A stretch of 64,000 nucleotides of DNA from Nageia nagi (lineage: Eukaryota; Pinophyta), in NCBI GenBank assembly GCA_050084985.1, contig JBITNC010000001.1, positions 73,160,001 to 73,224,000 of the forward strand, given 5' to 3'. A program made the translations under genes and the position numbers. This document shows, piece by piece, positions 1 through 10,590 of the stretch (its first letter is position 1; each line of letters starts with the position of its first letter). The notes under the pieces were generated by a model. The model searched no databases and had not been told where the DNA came from. It was given only the letters and a program-made list of their open reading frames with translations.

Positions 1-1494
1 ACCTTGGATTATCTAACACTGCAAAAGGGACCCTAGTGTCTCTACCACAATTGAGGAGTAGGAAGCCCTAGTGCAAGCCTTACCACTACTACAGGACAGC
101 CTTGATGTTTTAATTACAATTTTCAGAGGATCTTCATTTATGGCATCATTGCTCTATATCAAAGCCATGTAATTCAAGTCCCATTTGCAATATTATTTGA
201 ATTACATTTTGTGGCTCATTAATTGTGTTATTTCATAAGTTTGGCCATGGTAGCCTAAACGTCAGAATTATGGATGTTGTTTGGTGTTATCTTGCCATTA
301 CTGCTTAAACATTGAGCTTGTTTGAGTTTATTGTACTATTTTGAGCTTAATTGTTGAGATCTAGCATTACTAGGCTAGACTTTGGCATTTTTGGCATCAA
401 TATTGGCTTTTGGAGTTGGATGTTGGATTTTTTGCTTGCTATTTTGCCCCTTAAGGCTAGACATCTACATTTCCAAGGGTTGAAATAGGACATTTTGGGT
501 GTTTCAAGTGCACAAACGGCTTGATTGCTAATTTTGATGAATTTTTGTAAGCCCTTTTGGCATGTTTCTGGAACAGCCCTAGTTTGGAATATTTCACTAT
601 TTGACATATTCATGTCAATGTCCAGTCTATGTATTTGATTCAAAACTAATGACATTATGATTCAGATTGATTATGGCATTATGATTATGTTATCAGATTT
701 AATGTTTTACGATTATATCTTCAAGTTGAATTTCTAATTTCAATTCCATGTTTTCAATTTGCATATATGATTGAATTTGATAATATGATCATTCATCATA
801 ATAATTATGAATTGGAAACAATAAAATCTAAAAAATCTGAACATTCCTATAATTTTCACTAGTATTATACTTGTTCCCTGGCGTTCCTAAAAAATGACCC
901 CCTACGTTCCCCCGCTCCAGATACAAGTTCACCCGTTTTCCGACCTTGTGGAACGCTGTCTATAAGCAACAGTACACTCCACAGTTACAGTGTCCATTTG
1001 TTACCTGATGTTGATGAAAGTCTAAAACTTGGATCTATATTTTTATATAAATTTGCACAAATTACTCAAGAATCTGAGTTTTACTTTGGTTCACATTGAT
1101 CATCTGGTTGCACGAATGTTTGCAGTATATTGCTTAGCAAAGGGACTCCTGCTGGGTTTCATATTACCATGAATGATATTACAAAAATAAACATCTGAGA
1201 TAATTACATTCACTTATTCAGATATGTTTTTCTATCATATTTGAAGTTTTTTTTTTAATTCCAGAGCACTGTGAATCAAGCAAGCTGCAAAATACAAATT
1301 ATTTATTTTTAAACAAATGCAATAATAGCCTAGTTTAAGTGCTTCAGTAATAACAGCTATACACATTGAGAAGGCAAAAACAAACTTCACTTTGTTCTGT
1401 TTGCCACAGACTGTTATTTAACAAAATAAAATGCAGCATTTAGAATATATACAGTATCAGTCCATTACACAGATTCAATAGACTTTCTAGCAAA
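1..1494. other. AT-rich non-coding sequence and possible 3' flank
   Basis: I see no convincing coding exon here. The part from about 1300 to 1494 would be the 3' untranslated region of the minus-strand exon candidate that ends at 1495; read on the minus strand it contains an AATAAA-like signal near 1301-1312. The left part (about 340-660) is open for 102 codons on the minus strand, but its composition looks non-coding and it matches no family I know. Confidence 0.4.
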
Positions 1495-1901
1495 TCATTG
1501 CATTCTCCTGCTGTCAACATGAATATCAGTCCGATACAGTTGAGCAGCTCGTGGATTCAACACTTGCATAATTTGTATCAGTAAGAAGGGGGCAAAGTAC
1601 TTGTCAAAATTGCAGAAATATTATGTCAAGAGACCAAGCATCTTGAATGATGTTCACACAGCATTTAATGTCCATCACACATAGGGCAGCTTTAGCAACA
1701 AAGGGTAATACATTCCTGATCTTCAATGAAACCAGTTGACCCTTGCCATCCATCATCTAAGCTTCTAATTGCATATAAATCTCTCCATTTCTTTGCAGGC
1801 AATAATTTTCTTAATCTGTAGCCCAAGCAGGTGCTCCTCCGGCATCACCTGCTCCACACGCTGCAAGCATCTCTACACGTTCATCATCACAAAGACCATC
1901 A
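1495..1901 (-). other. Candidate last two exons of an unidentified gene
   Basis: Read on the minus strand, a possible 53-bp exon (1901 down to 1849) ends at a CAG|GTGATG donor. A 68-bp exon (1562 down to 1495) follows an acceptor with a CTGAT branch-like site and a pyrimidine stretch. The splice phases agree, and the joined frame runs through segments such as ERVEMLAACGA and NPRAAQLYRTDIHVDSRRMQ before TGA at 1497-1495. The composition looks coding and an AATAAA-like signal lies about 190 bp downstream. I do not recognise the family. It is not the usual helicase carboxy terminus, so it need not belong to the gene at 7216-8810. Earlier exon-like stretches occur on the same strand near 2884-2984 and 2700-2822, but the intron they would need (about 61 nt) is very short and alternative frames have stops. 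This is inference from splice signals only. Confidence 0.28.
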
Positions 1902-1909
1902 CTTCAAAT
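1902..1909. repeat. Target-site duplication, left copy (hAT element)
   Basis: CTTCAAAT, identical to 2676-2683. It directly abuts the left inverted repeat of the 766-bp element. Confidence 0.8.
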
Positions 1910-2675
1910 CAAAGTTGTCAGACTCAGCCTCGGATTCGGGACTCGGGAAAAAAATCGGCCAAACTCATTAAAAATCATCAAAACAAAAAATGCAAAATAT
2001 ACATATATTTTCACTGAAAACATAAGTTTTTTCAATTGCATATTAAGTTATTATTAGTGTCTTCTAGAAACCTACCTACTCAACAATAACATCAACATTA
2101 TACAATATAGACAATTACAAATGACGAATAGGAAGGGGCATATACTTATATTCATCAAAATGTTAAAACTTCACAATACAAAATGTACCTACGATGATGG
2201 CTGCAAACTTCATTCTTTTTGGTTTTCCCCTTTGTCATTGGAGTGAGGATTTGGTGAATTCTTATACTTGCATGGTGTTTGGACTTTGGAGCATTCTTAA
2301 TGGTTTTGTGGAAATTGTTTCTTGTTGAACCTCTCACAAAATAGATCAGTCATCTTTGGGAAGGTATAACTTTTTATAGAGACATTCAATCGAGGTAATT
2401 CTTTTTCCATTGGGTAGCATTCGAAGAGACCTTTCCAACATGTATACATATGCCAATTAATGGGTGTTTTTTTTATGTTTTTAAGTCATTTTTCATACTT
2501 GCTTTGTTGTGGCCAGACTCGGCCAAACTCGCCAAGACTTGGCTAGACTTGCCAAGACTCGGCAAGACTCGACAAAACTCAGCAAATCTCCAGACTCGCG
2601 AGTCCGAGCCCCTAGGACTCGCTTGGCATGACTCGAACTCGGAACTCGCGATTTCTGGCAAGTCTGACTACTCTG
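1910..2675. mobile_element. Non-autonomous hAT-type DNA transposon (766 bp)
   Basis: The element is flanked by identical 8-bp direct repeats CTTCAAAT at 1902-1909 and 2676-2683. Its ends are imperfect terminal inverted repeats: the left end starts CAAAGTTGTCAGACT and the right end, read inward, starts CAGAGTAGTCAGACT. An 8-bp duplication plus short inverted ends beginning CA is the hAT superfamily pattern. No transposase domain is visible inside, and the longest minus-strand reading frame (2155-2337, 60 codons) matches nothing I know. The right end is rich in repeated CAAGACTCGGC-like words. It is best called a hAT MITE or deletion derivative. Confidence 0.8.
2520..2660. repeat. Short degenerate ACTCGGCAAG-type repeats inside the hAT element
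   Basis: About 140 bp contain many imperfect copies of a roughly 10-15 bp word of the form CCAAGACTCGGC or its variants, next to a palindrome-like GACTCGCGAGTC. A similar CTCGG-rich patch lies just inside the left end (1920-1950). Subterminal repeats of this kind are known as transposase-binding sites in hAT elements; that role here is inference. Confidence 0.55.
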
Positions 2676-2683
2676 CTTCAAAT
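2676..2683. repeat. Target-site duplication, right copy (hAT element)
   Basis: CTTCAAAT, identical to 1902-1909. It directly abuts the right inverted repeat of the 766-bp element. Confidence 0.8.
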
Positions 2684-3559
2684 TAATATTGTGGGAGTGA
2701 AAGGCCAATGGCTCCCTTCGTATTTGCCTCTTTCACAAGGGCTACAAGGGAGGTGCATCCATTCTGTTATCTAACTGAGCCAAAGAACAGAGCCAGGCAT
2801 TATGCAATCTTGTACATGTCATCTGAATTCACATTAGACCCAACAAAAGAGCCTAATAATACTTATGCCAGTAAGAGGATTACAAAGGCATGCTGGGCAA
2901 ATGTCCCAACAAAAATCTCATGGCAACTGGGGAAGGATCTTGCAAGTCGCTTTATAAGTTTGGTAACAGGTAGTATACACATTGCTTGCAGAAAAAGGTA
3001 AGACAAGCTGCACACTGTCACTCGTAGTTCCCCAAACTATGTATTAAGTGTTGCATGGAAAAAGGTGATGGGCATGAACACCATACAAAAGTTTTCTATT
3101 GAACACTGTATGGGACATCCTCTTAACTGTAACTCAACTTTTAGTGAATTGAGAAATTCAGAAATCTGCAAATAATCAATCCTGAAGTTATACATGCCAA
3201 TTCTCAAGGCCCAGAATATTATAGCATTAACTTAATATTACAAAGTTCAAGTTAGCATTGTCTTCCAAGTGAAATATGAGGAGGGTAAAAAATAAGTTTA
3301 ATTATCTTAAGAGTCGTAAGAAACAAGAGCAAATTCAATGCTTAACAATATCAAAAGGATGAAGTTGCAAAATCAAATCATACAATAAGAGCAAATTTGT
3401 GAGAAACAATAACCACAATAAGAAGACAACTATTCCACACATAGCATCTACTACGAGATATGCTTGCAATAAATATTTGTATCACTCAGTAAATGAAACA
3501 TATACAGTGATCTTTTCTGTAGCATAATCACTGCACTGCACTCGTGTAAAGCTAATACT
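2684..3559. other. Intergenic or intronic sequence with exon-like patches
   Basis: A 97-codon plus-strand reading frame at 2708-3001 has no recognisable domain. The opposite strand carries short coding-like stretches (around 2884-2984 after a strong pyrimidine-rich acceptor, and 2700-2822) that may be old exons. From 3001 to 3559 I see only AT-rich sequence. Confidence 0.3.
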
Positions 3560-3716
3560 AGCTTAGATATCTTAAAGACATATATCTAAAAATGTTGTGA
3601 GGTATCAATCTCGAGGCATCTATCTCCTTTTCTTGGAAGAGTGATTTCCAAGATAGGCACCTCAAGCTTGATACCTCTCGACGTTTTTAGATATATGTTT
3701 TTAAGATATCTAAGCT
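3560..3716. repeat. 157-bp foldback (inverted repeat with 6-nt loop)
   Basis: The left arm (3560 to about 3637) begins AGCTTAGATATCTTAAAGAC. The right arm, read as its reverse complement from 3716, begins AGCTTAGATATCTTAAAAAC. The arms stay closely matched for about 70 nt apart from a few substitutions and one indel of about 7 nt, around a short GAGTGA-like loop. The outer ends abut TA on both sides. This fits either a small foldback MITE with a TA target or a hairpin RNA precursor. The sequence alone does not decide between them. Confidence 0.75.
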
Positions 3717-3945
3717 ATAGTTTATAAGTAATATCTTAATAGTTAAGCTTAAATTTCAGTTTTTTTTAATTTTTTCCTCCCAAAACTTTAATAATGAAAA
3801 ATAAATTATAAATTTTAAGACTGATGCGTTAGAAACTTTTTGTTTAAATTTACTGTGATTATCAATTATAATTACAAGATTAATTGTAAAAAAAAAAAAA
3901 AAAAAAAGGTAAATTTAAAATATAATATGATTTTTATGTGTTCCT

Positions 3946-3960
3946 AACAAATAAATTAAA
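3946..3960. repeat. Target-site duplication, left copy (SINE)
   Basis: AACAAATAAATTAAA, matching 4166-4180 at 14 of 15 positions. Confidence 0.75.
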
Positions 3961-4165
3961 GGGCCTAAAGCCTGAGAGCAAGTGGCAAAAACTCCCCGCC
4001 AAAGGCTGGGAGGTCACAAGCTTGATTCCCCAAAGCCTGCTGGGATGTAATAACAAAACCGTTCTCATGTACTGATTCTGGAGGTGGTTCTCTTGTGCCT
4101 TGCAGGACCGTGTCTTGGAGGTGGTTCAGCCGAGGAGTGAACCCAGGAATTTAACAATAAAAAAA
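3961..4165 (+). mobile_element. tRNA-derived SINE
   Basis: This is a 205-bp non-coding element with an internal RNA polymerase III promoter layout. A box A-like GAGAGCAAGTGG lies at 3974-3985, and a box B-like GCTTGATTCC at 4020-4029 resembles the GGTTCGANTCC consensus. The body contains two copies of GGAGGTGGTTC (about 4080 and 4117) and ends in an A-rich tail (about 4158-4167). Fifteen-bp direct repeats with one mismatch flank it. SINEs move using LINE enzymes, and a LINE lies near the right end of this window, though nothing shows that the two are partners. Confidence 0.78.
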
Positions 4166-4180
4166 AACAAATTAATTAAA
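4166..4180. repeat. Target-site duplication, right copy (SINE)
   Basis: AACAAATTAATTAAA, matching 3946-3960 at 14 of 15 positions. It overlaps the end of the A-rich tail. Confidence 0.75.
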
Positions 4181-7100
4181 AATTTATAATTAAAAATAAC
4201 CTATTATTACAGTTATTCATAAATTTGTAACTTTATTTTAACACTGCAGTCAATTTAAAGTAAATAAAATTTGCTTTACAGATTAGGTGATTGATGCTGG
4301 CTTGGATACCTTCTGCTTTTTGAAAATTTGATAGTTATATAATTCTCAATATTTTTCTTTCAACAAAGAGAGTCATGAGATTTCGATACATGATGTAGGC
4401 GATGGCATATCTGATTGATTTTGTTTTCAATAAACAACGTCCCATCAAATACATAGCAACATCAGTTTGTGGACCAAAAGCTTGCACGAACCATTATAAA
4501 ATCCATCTATCAGAGTGGAATTACAATCTAACCTCCAACATGTAAGAAAGATTACTACATTCAACATATAAGAAAGATTTATCAGAAGATAAATTATTCT
4601 TCTTTTCTGGATAGGAAAGCTCTTGTCACGACTTTAAATGGTCCATCTGTCCTTATCCTATATTAAAAAAAATGAACCTCAGAACATCACCATCATTCAA
4701 GTAATGAAAAAGTTGTAAAAAATAAAACTTGTCCAGATCTTAAAAATCGACCTATGTCATTTTGATGTTTATTTCTTTCACAGTTCTGTTCACTGCCTCC
4801 ATTTTATATCGCTCGATCAGAGAGTGATGCTGGGCATCTCTAGGATGGAGGAGACCCAGAGAAAGTACAGTAGGTTCGAAGACATTCTTGTTGAAGGCTT
4901 TGAGACCAATGGGCACCCAGTTTATGGACACTGTAGACTTCCTTTCAGTCTTATCTCAGATATCTTCCTTCGTGCAAAGCTCAAACTTGACCTTGTCATC
5001 AATCAATGATTTAAGCTTTTCCGAATCTGCTTTTAACCTCTCACCCATTGAAATTAGTTAAGCCGCATCTTTCAAACTTCCCTAGCAGGTGAATTTCATC
5101 TAGTGCTCAATCTTCTTGAACCCCTAGGTCCACAAGTCAAACAATATTAACAAATTCAATTGTATGCGTCATGCAAATGTTAAAAACCATTTGAGTTCAA
5201 TATAAAGTGTCGAAACTTATAATGATCATAGGCCCCTTTACCTATACATTCGAACATTCGAATGATGATTAAAGTAATGAAGTAAACAAACATGGACATT
5301 TTCTTATAGCGAGTGATTCTACCCACAGGGAAACTGCAAGCCTGACTTCTGCGAGCCTGCTGACTACCAAACTCAGATCTACAATTCAAAGAGCAGAGGG
5401 GGTCTTTAAAAAACTGCAATCGCTGAGGGGGGTTTTAAAAAAAGTCTACGGGAGGGCAGTTCTGGTTTCCAATGACAGATTCATGAGGTTCGCCATTCTA
5501 CGGCTGAGATTATCCATTTTAGATCGCCAGTCTACGGTCAGGATTATTGTTGTTTATGGACAAACAGACATCATGGCTCTTCCTATCCGGCACTGTAGAA
5601 CGCCTCTCGGCATAATAATATCTGTTTACAAAAATGTTTTTATTCACTCAGTCAAAGAAATAGTGTAGCGAAAACTGCATTGCACTTGGACACCCTATTA
5701 TTTTACCATTAAGATTTTCTAAATTCTATGAAATATAGATAAAAATCGGTTTATTATATAACGGTCTTCTGGTGTTAAGAGCACTTAGCATTTCATTGAT
5801 TGTTGTTGCTGTTGCTGAAATGCAGGTTCATAGCTGAATACCATAGCTGTTATACATAACTCTGTTGCAATTTTGATGATGCACTTTATATAAATCACTA
5901 TTAGAAACAAGTGGAAAAATAATGCAAAAAAATTGAATATAACAACAAAGAAACTCTCACAAGAGACTTGCTGATTTTTCCTGGGAAAACACTTTATGGT
6001 AAAAACACAGCAAAAACACAAAATTTATTAGATCTCCAAAACAAATCACCAATACAATAGATGTCCATTGATTTCAGTTATGGATCCTTTCTTGACTTCT
6101 TACTTTCTACTTCAATCCTAATAACTGTGGGATTTAAATAACCACTTCAATACAGGAAACCAGCACATGGGTCTCCAAAACAGTGGTGAGTAATGCAACC
6201 TATCCTACGAACATTTAAAGGCATACAGCCACAATTGCACACAACTCTAAGTCCCAACCTGCTGTGATTCATGCAAAGTTACAACACTATCCTAGCAATT
6301 GTTCTGTTAAAAGAGAAATCAGCATGTTTCGGGGGAGAAATCATCTAGTTATAGTTAGAAATTGAGCTGATATTTCGTTTTTCTAACAAAATAAGCAGCT
6401 AGAGATGATCGGTTGAAATGATGCATACTAGTGGAAAACTTTTTCAAAACTCACTTCCTCGACAGGGAATTCAGTGTTTGTCAAAGAAAACTTCATATTT
6501 GACAAGTGTTTACAACCATATTCATTGACTTCTCTTTGTTGTGTTGCATATCATTCTTTTCCAACCACAAGGATTCCTGACCATGATTTAGCAGAAGATA
6601 ATTCCCCAAAATCTTAGCATTTATCTCTTTGATGTGTAAATGTATTCTGTCAAATCTAAGTTTTTCGTATTTCAATTTAGAATAAAAGTCTCAATTGCAT
6701 TTCCAGCATGCAATACATCTTCAGCTTCTAAAAGAGAAGGTAGAGAATAAGAAGAATCTATGAAATTGTATTTATAAAAGACTATTAGGTCATTTAGTTT
6801 ACTTTGTTTCAGTACTAAAATACCATATATAAACGTGTATCCATATTTGGCAATCAAATTTCAAGAAAATATAAGTTTTTTGTTTTAAAATTTGCAAATA
6901 TTAAATTATAAGCATTCAAAATACCAAATAAAAAAAAGCAATATGAGAAACTCTTAATATGGATACTTAATTAGCATTCCAATAAACTACAATATGTGGC
7001 ATATCCTAGAAGCTTTAAAACTTAACAAGAGTTTAATGTTACAGATCATAAGAAATCAAATTCCTTATAACAGACCCAAAACATTTTGCCATACATATAT

Positions 7101-7215
7101 TTTGCCAACTTCGTACATCGATCAAATATGCCAAATCATGAACTGAAGCCACGAATTCAACAAACCTGATAAACATGGTGTCATAGGTTTGAGAAAAGTT
7201 CTTCCAACTACACAC
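4181..7215. other. AT-rich sequence, probably intron or 3' part of the helicase gene
   Basis: This stretch lies directly downstream (on the minus strand) of the predicted splice donor of the helicase exon, so its right end should be intron. I looked for the helicase core motifs (A-x-x-G-x-G-K-T, DEAD, SAT, HRIGR) on the minus strand and did not find them. Somewhat GC-richer patches at 4820-5010 and 5400-5620 look like old coding or regulatory sequence but match no family I can name. Confidence 0.35.
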
Positions 7216-8810
7216 CTTGACGAAGTTAAGTACAAATGCTCCTTGTTGGCATTCAAAGACCTGTAATTCTTTGTATCAACAATGTTGCGATTCCATTTCC
7301 CTTTTTCATAAAATTTGCATTGTACTGACAGTGTATCCGAGTCAACTTTTTCATCTTCAGACAACTCCATGTCTCTTGAAGATTCATTTTTGAACCTTGC
7401 GCCAAATTTTAGCCAACTATCTTCAACCTTCTGTTGTCTAAATCCCGGCTCCTTATCTTCCACTTCTATCTGCTCTCTCAAAGATCCTCTCCCTGACTTT
7501 TGAACTGAAAATTGTGAAACAAAAACTCCCATTCTGTTAGCTCTAATGTGTCCGGATTCTGTTTCCGTCTCTGAATCAAAACCTCTTCCTAGTCTCCCAT
7601 TTAATCCACAAAAAGAAGAAAATGATCTCCCCCTTCCATGGGACCTAATCTCTTGAGCTTTGTCAAATCCAACCATAGATTGCCTCTTAGATCTCGAACC
7701 CCATCCAGATGACACAGGTCCTCCACCTCTGCCAATTCGCGGCTTTCTATACCCTCTATTGGCATCATCCTCACCAACAAACCTTTCTTTGGACCTCCAA
7801 CCAGAATAATTCTCCGCAGATGGTCTTATTCTCCTAAATCTGGTTTCCGTCAAATCCTTCCTATTCTCATCATCATGTTTCCAGCTCAAGAACTCTTCTT
7901 CAAACTTCCTGTATCTGGTTCCTCTCAACCCCTGCCTATCCTCCTCATAAAATCTCCTGCTCAACAAATCTTCTTCAAACCTTCTACCAATTGACATTTC
8001 TTCATCAATTATATTACTTAATTCCATTTCATCATCAATCAAGCTTTTGGGTCCGGCAGAATTACCACTTTGGGCCCTTTCCTCCCCATCACTCAAACCC
8101 TCCAATCCACTAAACTCCCTTCCCTTTCTCGGTTTCAGTTTCGCCTTAATGTGATTGACTCCCACATGCTCTTGTTGGCTAGAATCTTCTACACTCTGAA
8201 ATGATTGACCACCATACCACTCTTTATCCAATTCTTCATCCTTACTAAATGCAACTCTTCTGCCGTACCCAGAATCTCTTTGAGAACTACTAGAAAAACC
8301 TCTTCTAAAGGAGAAGGATCTATCTGTCCCCAAACTACCCTTAACAGTGTCCTTTCTCTTCACCCTTTTCCAGTTAAAACAATCAGTCACATTATCAGAA
8401 TTCTCATTTTTAGCAGGGAGTTTATCTGTTAATGGTCCATCATTTTCATTCCACAAATCTAGGGCACCAGCCCTCATAAACCTATTAGCAAGTGTACTAA
8501 TTTCATCCTTACTCAAATCATGATTATTGTTATCAGCATCATTATGTTTATGAATAGTGTTGTAAAGTAACTGACCTTTTCGTTGTCTCAGAGGGCTTAG
8601 ATCTTTCTGTATGGCCTTCTTTTCTTGCAGACGTTTCTGTTGCCATTTGTTGATTGTTCCTCCTTTCTGCCGAAATTGCTCCCATCTGCCAAATTTGGCA
8701 GATAAAACAGCATATATGAGCTCGGAACAGAAGACATTAGAGGTGAGGGTTCCATCGGAGGGCAGTTTCAAAACACGCAGGCGCCCTGCCATTGCCATAG
8801 CCATAGCCAT
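7216..8810 (-). CDS. DEAD-box ATP-dependent RNA helicase, first coding exon only
   Basis: The exon encodes the amino-terminal extension of a plant DEAD-box RNA helicase of the AtRH25/26/31/48 type, enzymes that unwind or remodel RNA using ATP. Two family blocks are visible: GGTINKWQQKR at residues 50-60 and ANRFMRAGALDLWNENDGP at 108-126. RRGFSSSSQ follows near 169. The rest is a charged Arg/Ser/Glu-rich region with an internal duplication (276-300 versus 301-325). The start is one of four Met-Ala repeats, MAMAMAMAGR; the first ATG is chosen because it is the longest. The frame stays open to 7122, but the family suggests the exon ends after YLTSSR at an AAG|GTGTGT donor (7216/7215, phase 2); ATCAG|GTTTGT about 50 bp on is an alternative. 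The catalytic core is not in this exon and was not found downstream. The gene is either split by very long introns reaching past the left edge or truncated. Confidence 0.72.
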
Positions 8811-9432
8811 TGGGCGGTGATACAGGGTTTAAGATTGAGTTTCACGTAGAAGAGGTTTATCAAGCTTAGTTTCTAAAGTTTTTTTGTTTTTTTTTAATGT
8901 TTTAAGAGTAAAATTGTTTGGTTTCCATAATTTAATATTCTAAGATTGAATTTTTTTTTTTAATTAAATGAAGTAGTTCATTAAAATGTCTTTTGCAATG
9001 TTATTGGTTTGAATGTTATTTCTTATTTTCTTTATAATCTTTAATCGTATCGTTTTTTAATATAATTGGAATATTGATTTGATATGTCTTATTTAATACT
9101 ATAAGATATAAGATATGAAGAATTGAAGATATAATCTTAACCTTTTAGAAAATGCTTTGACTAATATGTTAAGCTTTGAAATCTAGATTTATTCATATTT
9201 ACAATTATTTAATTTAACTTTTATATTATGTTGTATTCATACATGTGAGAATTTAATAGGATTTTGTATCATATTCTTTTATATTCAAGGGATAAAATTT
9301 GAATTTGAGTCCTTCAAATCCAAGAGATTTCAATACTTATTCTCATTAACTTCCTTATTAGAAATCCACAATTTAAATCTTGGCTCTTCGATAAAGGTTT
9401 TACCATGTGATCATAATAATTATGAGTATTGA
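8811..9432. other. Upstream region of the helicase exon, AT-rich
   Basis: This 620-bp AT-rich stretch separates the helicase start from the retrotransposon LTR. It should contain the helicase 5' untranslated region and promoter. I see no clear TATA box at a convincing distance and no other feature. A T-rich run lies at about 8880-8900. Confidence 0.4.
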
Positions 9433-9887
9433 TGTTAGAATTTATAATGCATTATTGTGTAATACCTCTCCTTTCTAGAACCCATTTAATACTTCTACAT
9501 ACCTTTAAGTATTTAGTAAATTAAATATTACATGAACTTAACATTTGGGTAAAAACAATGGTTAAAGAGAGGACTTTGTCCTATAAATAAAGGGCTTCCC
9601 CCTCTCATTATACACACTTGTAGAAGCATAAAATGCTAGTTTTCTAGAGTTGTAGGAATGCTCTTGTAAGAGTTATGTAGAAGAATTCTTTTAAAACAAT
9701 TCTTGAAAATTTGTAAGAGTTCCATTGTGATAAGTAATAGAAAAGATGGTTCAAGTGGATGTACTTCCATCCTGGAGGAACCACTATACATGGTGTGTTT
9801 CATGGTGCATGAAATTGTGTTTGTTGTGTTGAATATTTAAAGAATCCTTCAAAGTGATCTTGGTTATGGAATCCTTCAATTCCAACA
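9433..9887 (+). repeat. 5' LTR of a copia-type retrotransposon (455 bp)
   Basis: The segment begins TGTTAGAATT and ends AATTCCAACA, the TG...CA form of an LTR. It has a TATAAATA box at 9583 and is followed after 2 bp by a tRNA primer-binding site. A related LTR in the opposite orientation lies at 55243-55704. No matching 3' LTR on the plus strand was found downstream, because the internal region is replaced by the tandem array and then unrelated sequence. The last 52 bp of this LTR (from 9836) are also the first part of array unit 1. Confidence 0.8.
9583..9590 (+). promoter_or_regulatory. TATA box in the LTR
   Basis: TATAAATA within CCTATAAATAAAGG, about 150 bp into the LTR. The same context recurs in the related LTRs near 31490 and 55541 (reverse orientation) and in the gypsy LTR at 50932. 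It is the likely core promoter of the element. Confidence 0.6.
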
Positions 9888-9889
9888 TG

Positions 9890-9901
9890 TGGTATCAGAG
9901 C
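9890..9901 (+). promoter_or_regulatory. Primer-binding site for initiator tRNA-Met
   Basis: TGGTATCAGAGC, complementary to the 3' end of plant initiator tRNA-Met, lies 2 bp after the LTR. This is the usual minus-strand priming site of plant copia elements. It is copied in nearly every array unit (for example near 11080, 12265, 13456, 15836, 22568, 23763), always just after the LTR tail. Confidence 0.8.
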
Positions 9902-10564
9902 TCTTCCCTTGGAGATCATCCATTCATCTTGTAAAGTAAAATTATATCGAGATATGATGGTCTCTTCTCACTCTCTTTTCTGTTCAAGCTATTCTTTTTG
10001 CATTGTTTGCTAAAATTTAGCTCTTGTAAGCCCTTTTTTCTTACACATAAGCTATTTTTTGTTAAAGTTAAGCTTTAAACTTATGTGTTAAAAATGGCTT
10101 CTTGATGTAAAACTAGCTTAAACATAAGAAAGATTGTGTTGCTTTCCAACCATTTTTTTTAGGATACTAAGATCCTCTTTTTGAAGAGTCTTTACCTTTT
10201 TAAAAAAAACATTATACTATGTAATTTTATATATACAAATTTTGTTATATTATTAATTTATGACCTTTAATTATTGTTATCTTCTTAAATTGTATGGTGA
10301 TTATATTTTTAACAATATATTTACCATAAACAAAAGAATATTATTGTGCCAAGTTTTACAATTACACAAAAAAATTATTTTTTGAAAATATGTTTTGTAA
10401 TTTTGTTTATAACAAAGAATACACAAAAAGGAGCATAGTTTGATTTTGTATTAAAGTTTGAATTTACAACTAACATAAGCATATGCTTAATTTTTGTGCA
10501 ATGTTTATGCTAATCATTGCTTGAAACATATTTTTTATGAGTAATTTTTTAATTAAAAAAAAAT

Positions 10565-10590
10565 TATGTTGGGTGGGTGTGCCACCTATT
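10565..10590 (+). repeat. Short palindrome in the GC-rich block of each unit
   Basis: GTGTGCC and GGCACAC are separated by about 9 nt (GTGTGCCACCTATTAGGGCACAC in two arms). The motif recurs in all well-preserved units, for example near 11764, 12954, 14146 and 23270. Its role is unknown. Confidence 0.6.

Noticed and set aside
2708-3001. 97-codon plus-strand frame as a gene
   Set aside because: No recognisable domain or splice context. The opposite strand has better exon-like signals.
4824-5009. 61-codon frame as a conserved gene
   Set aside because: The composition is coding-like, but I could not match it to a family on either strand and no splice partners were found.
7315-8820. Plus-strand frames opposite the helicase exon
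   Set aside because: They are antisense shadows of the Ser- and Arg-rich helicase coding sequence.
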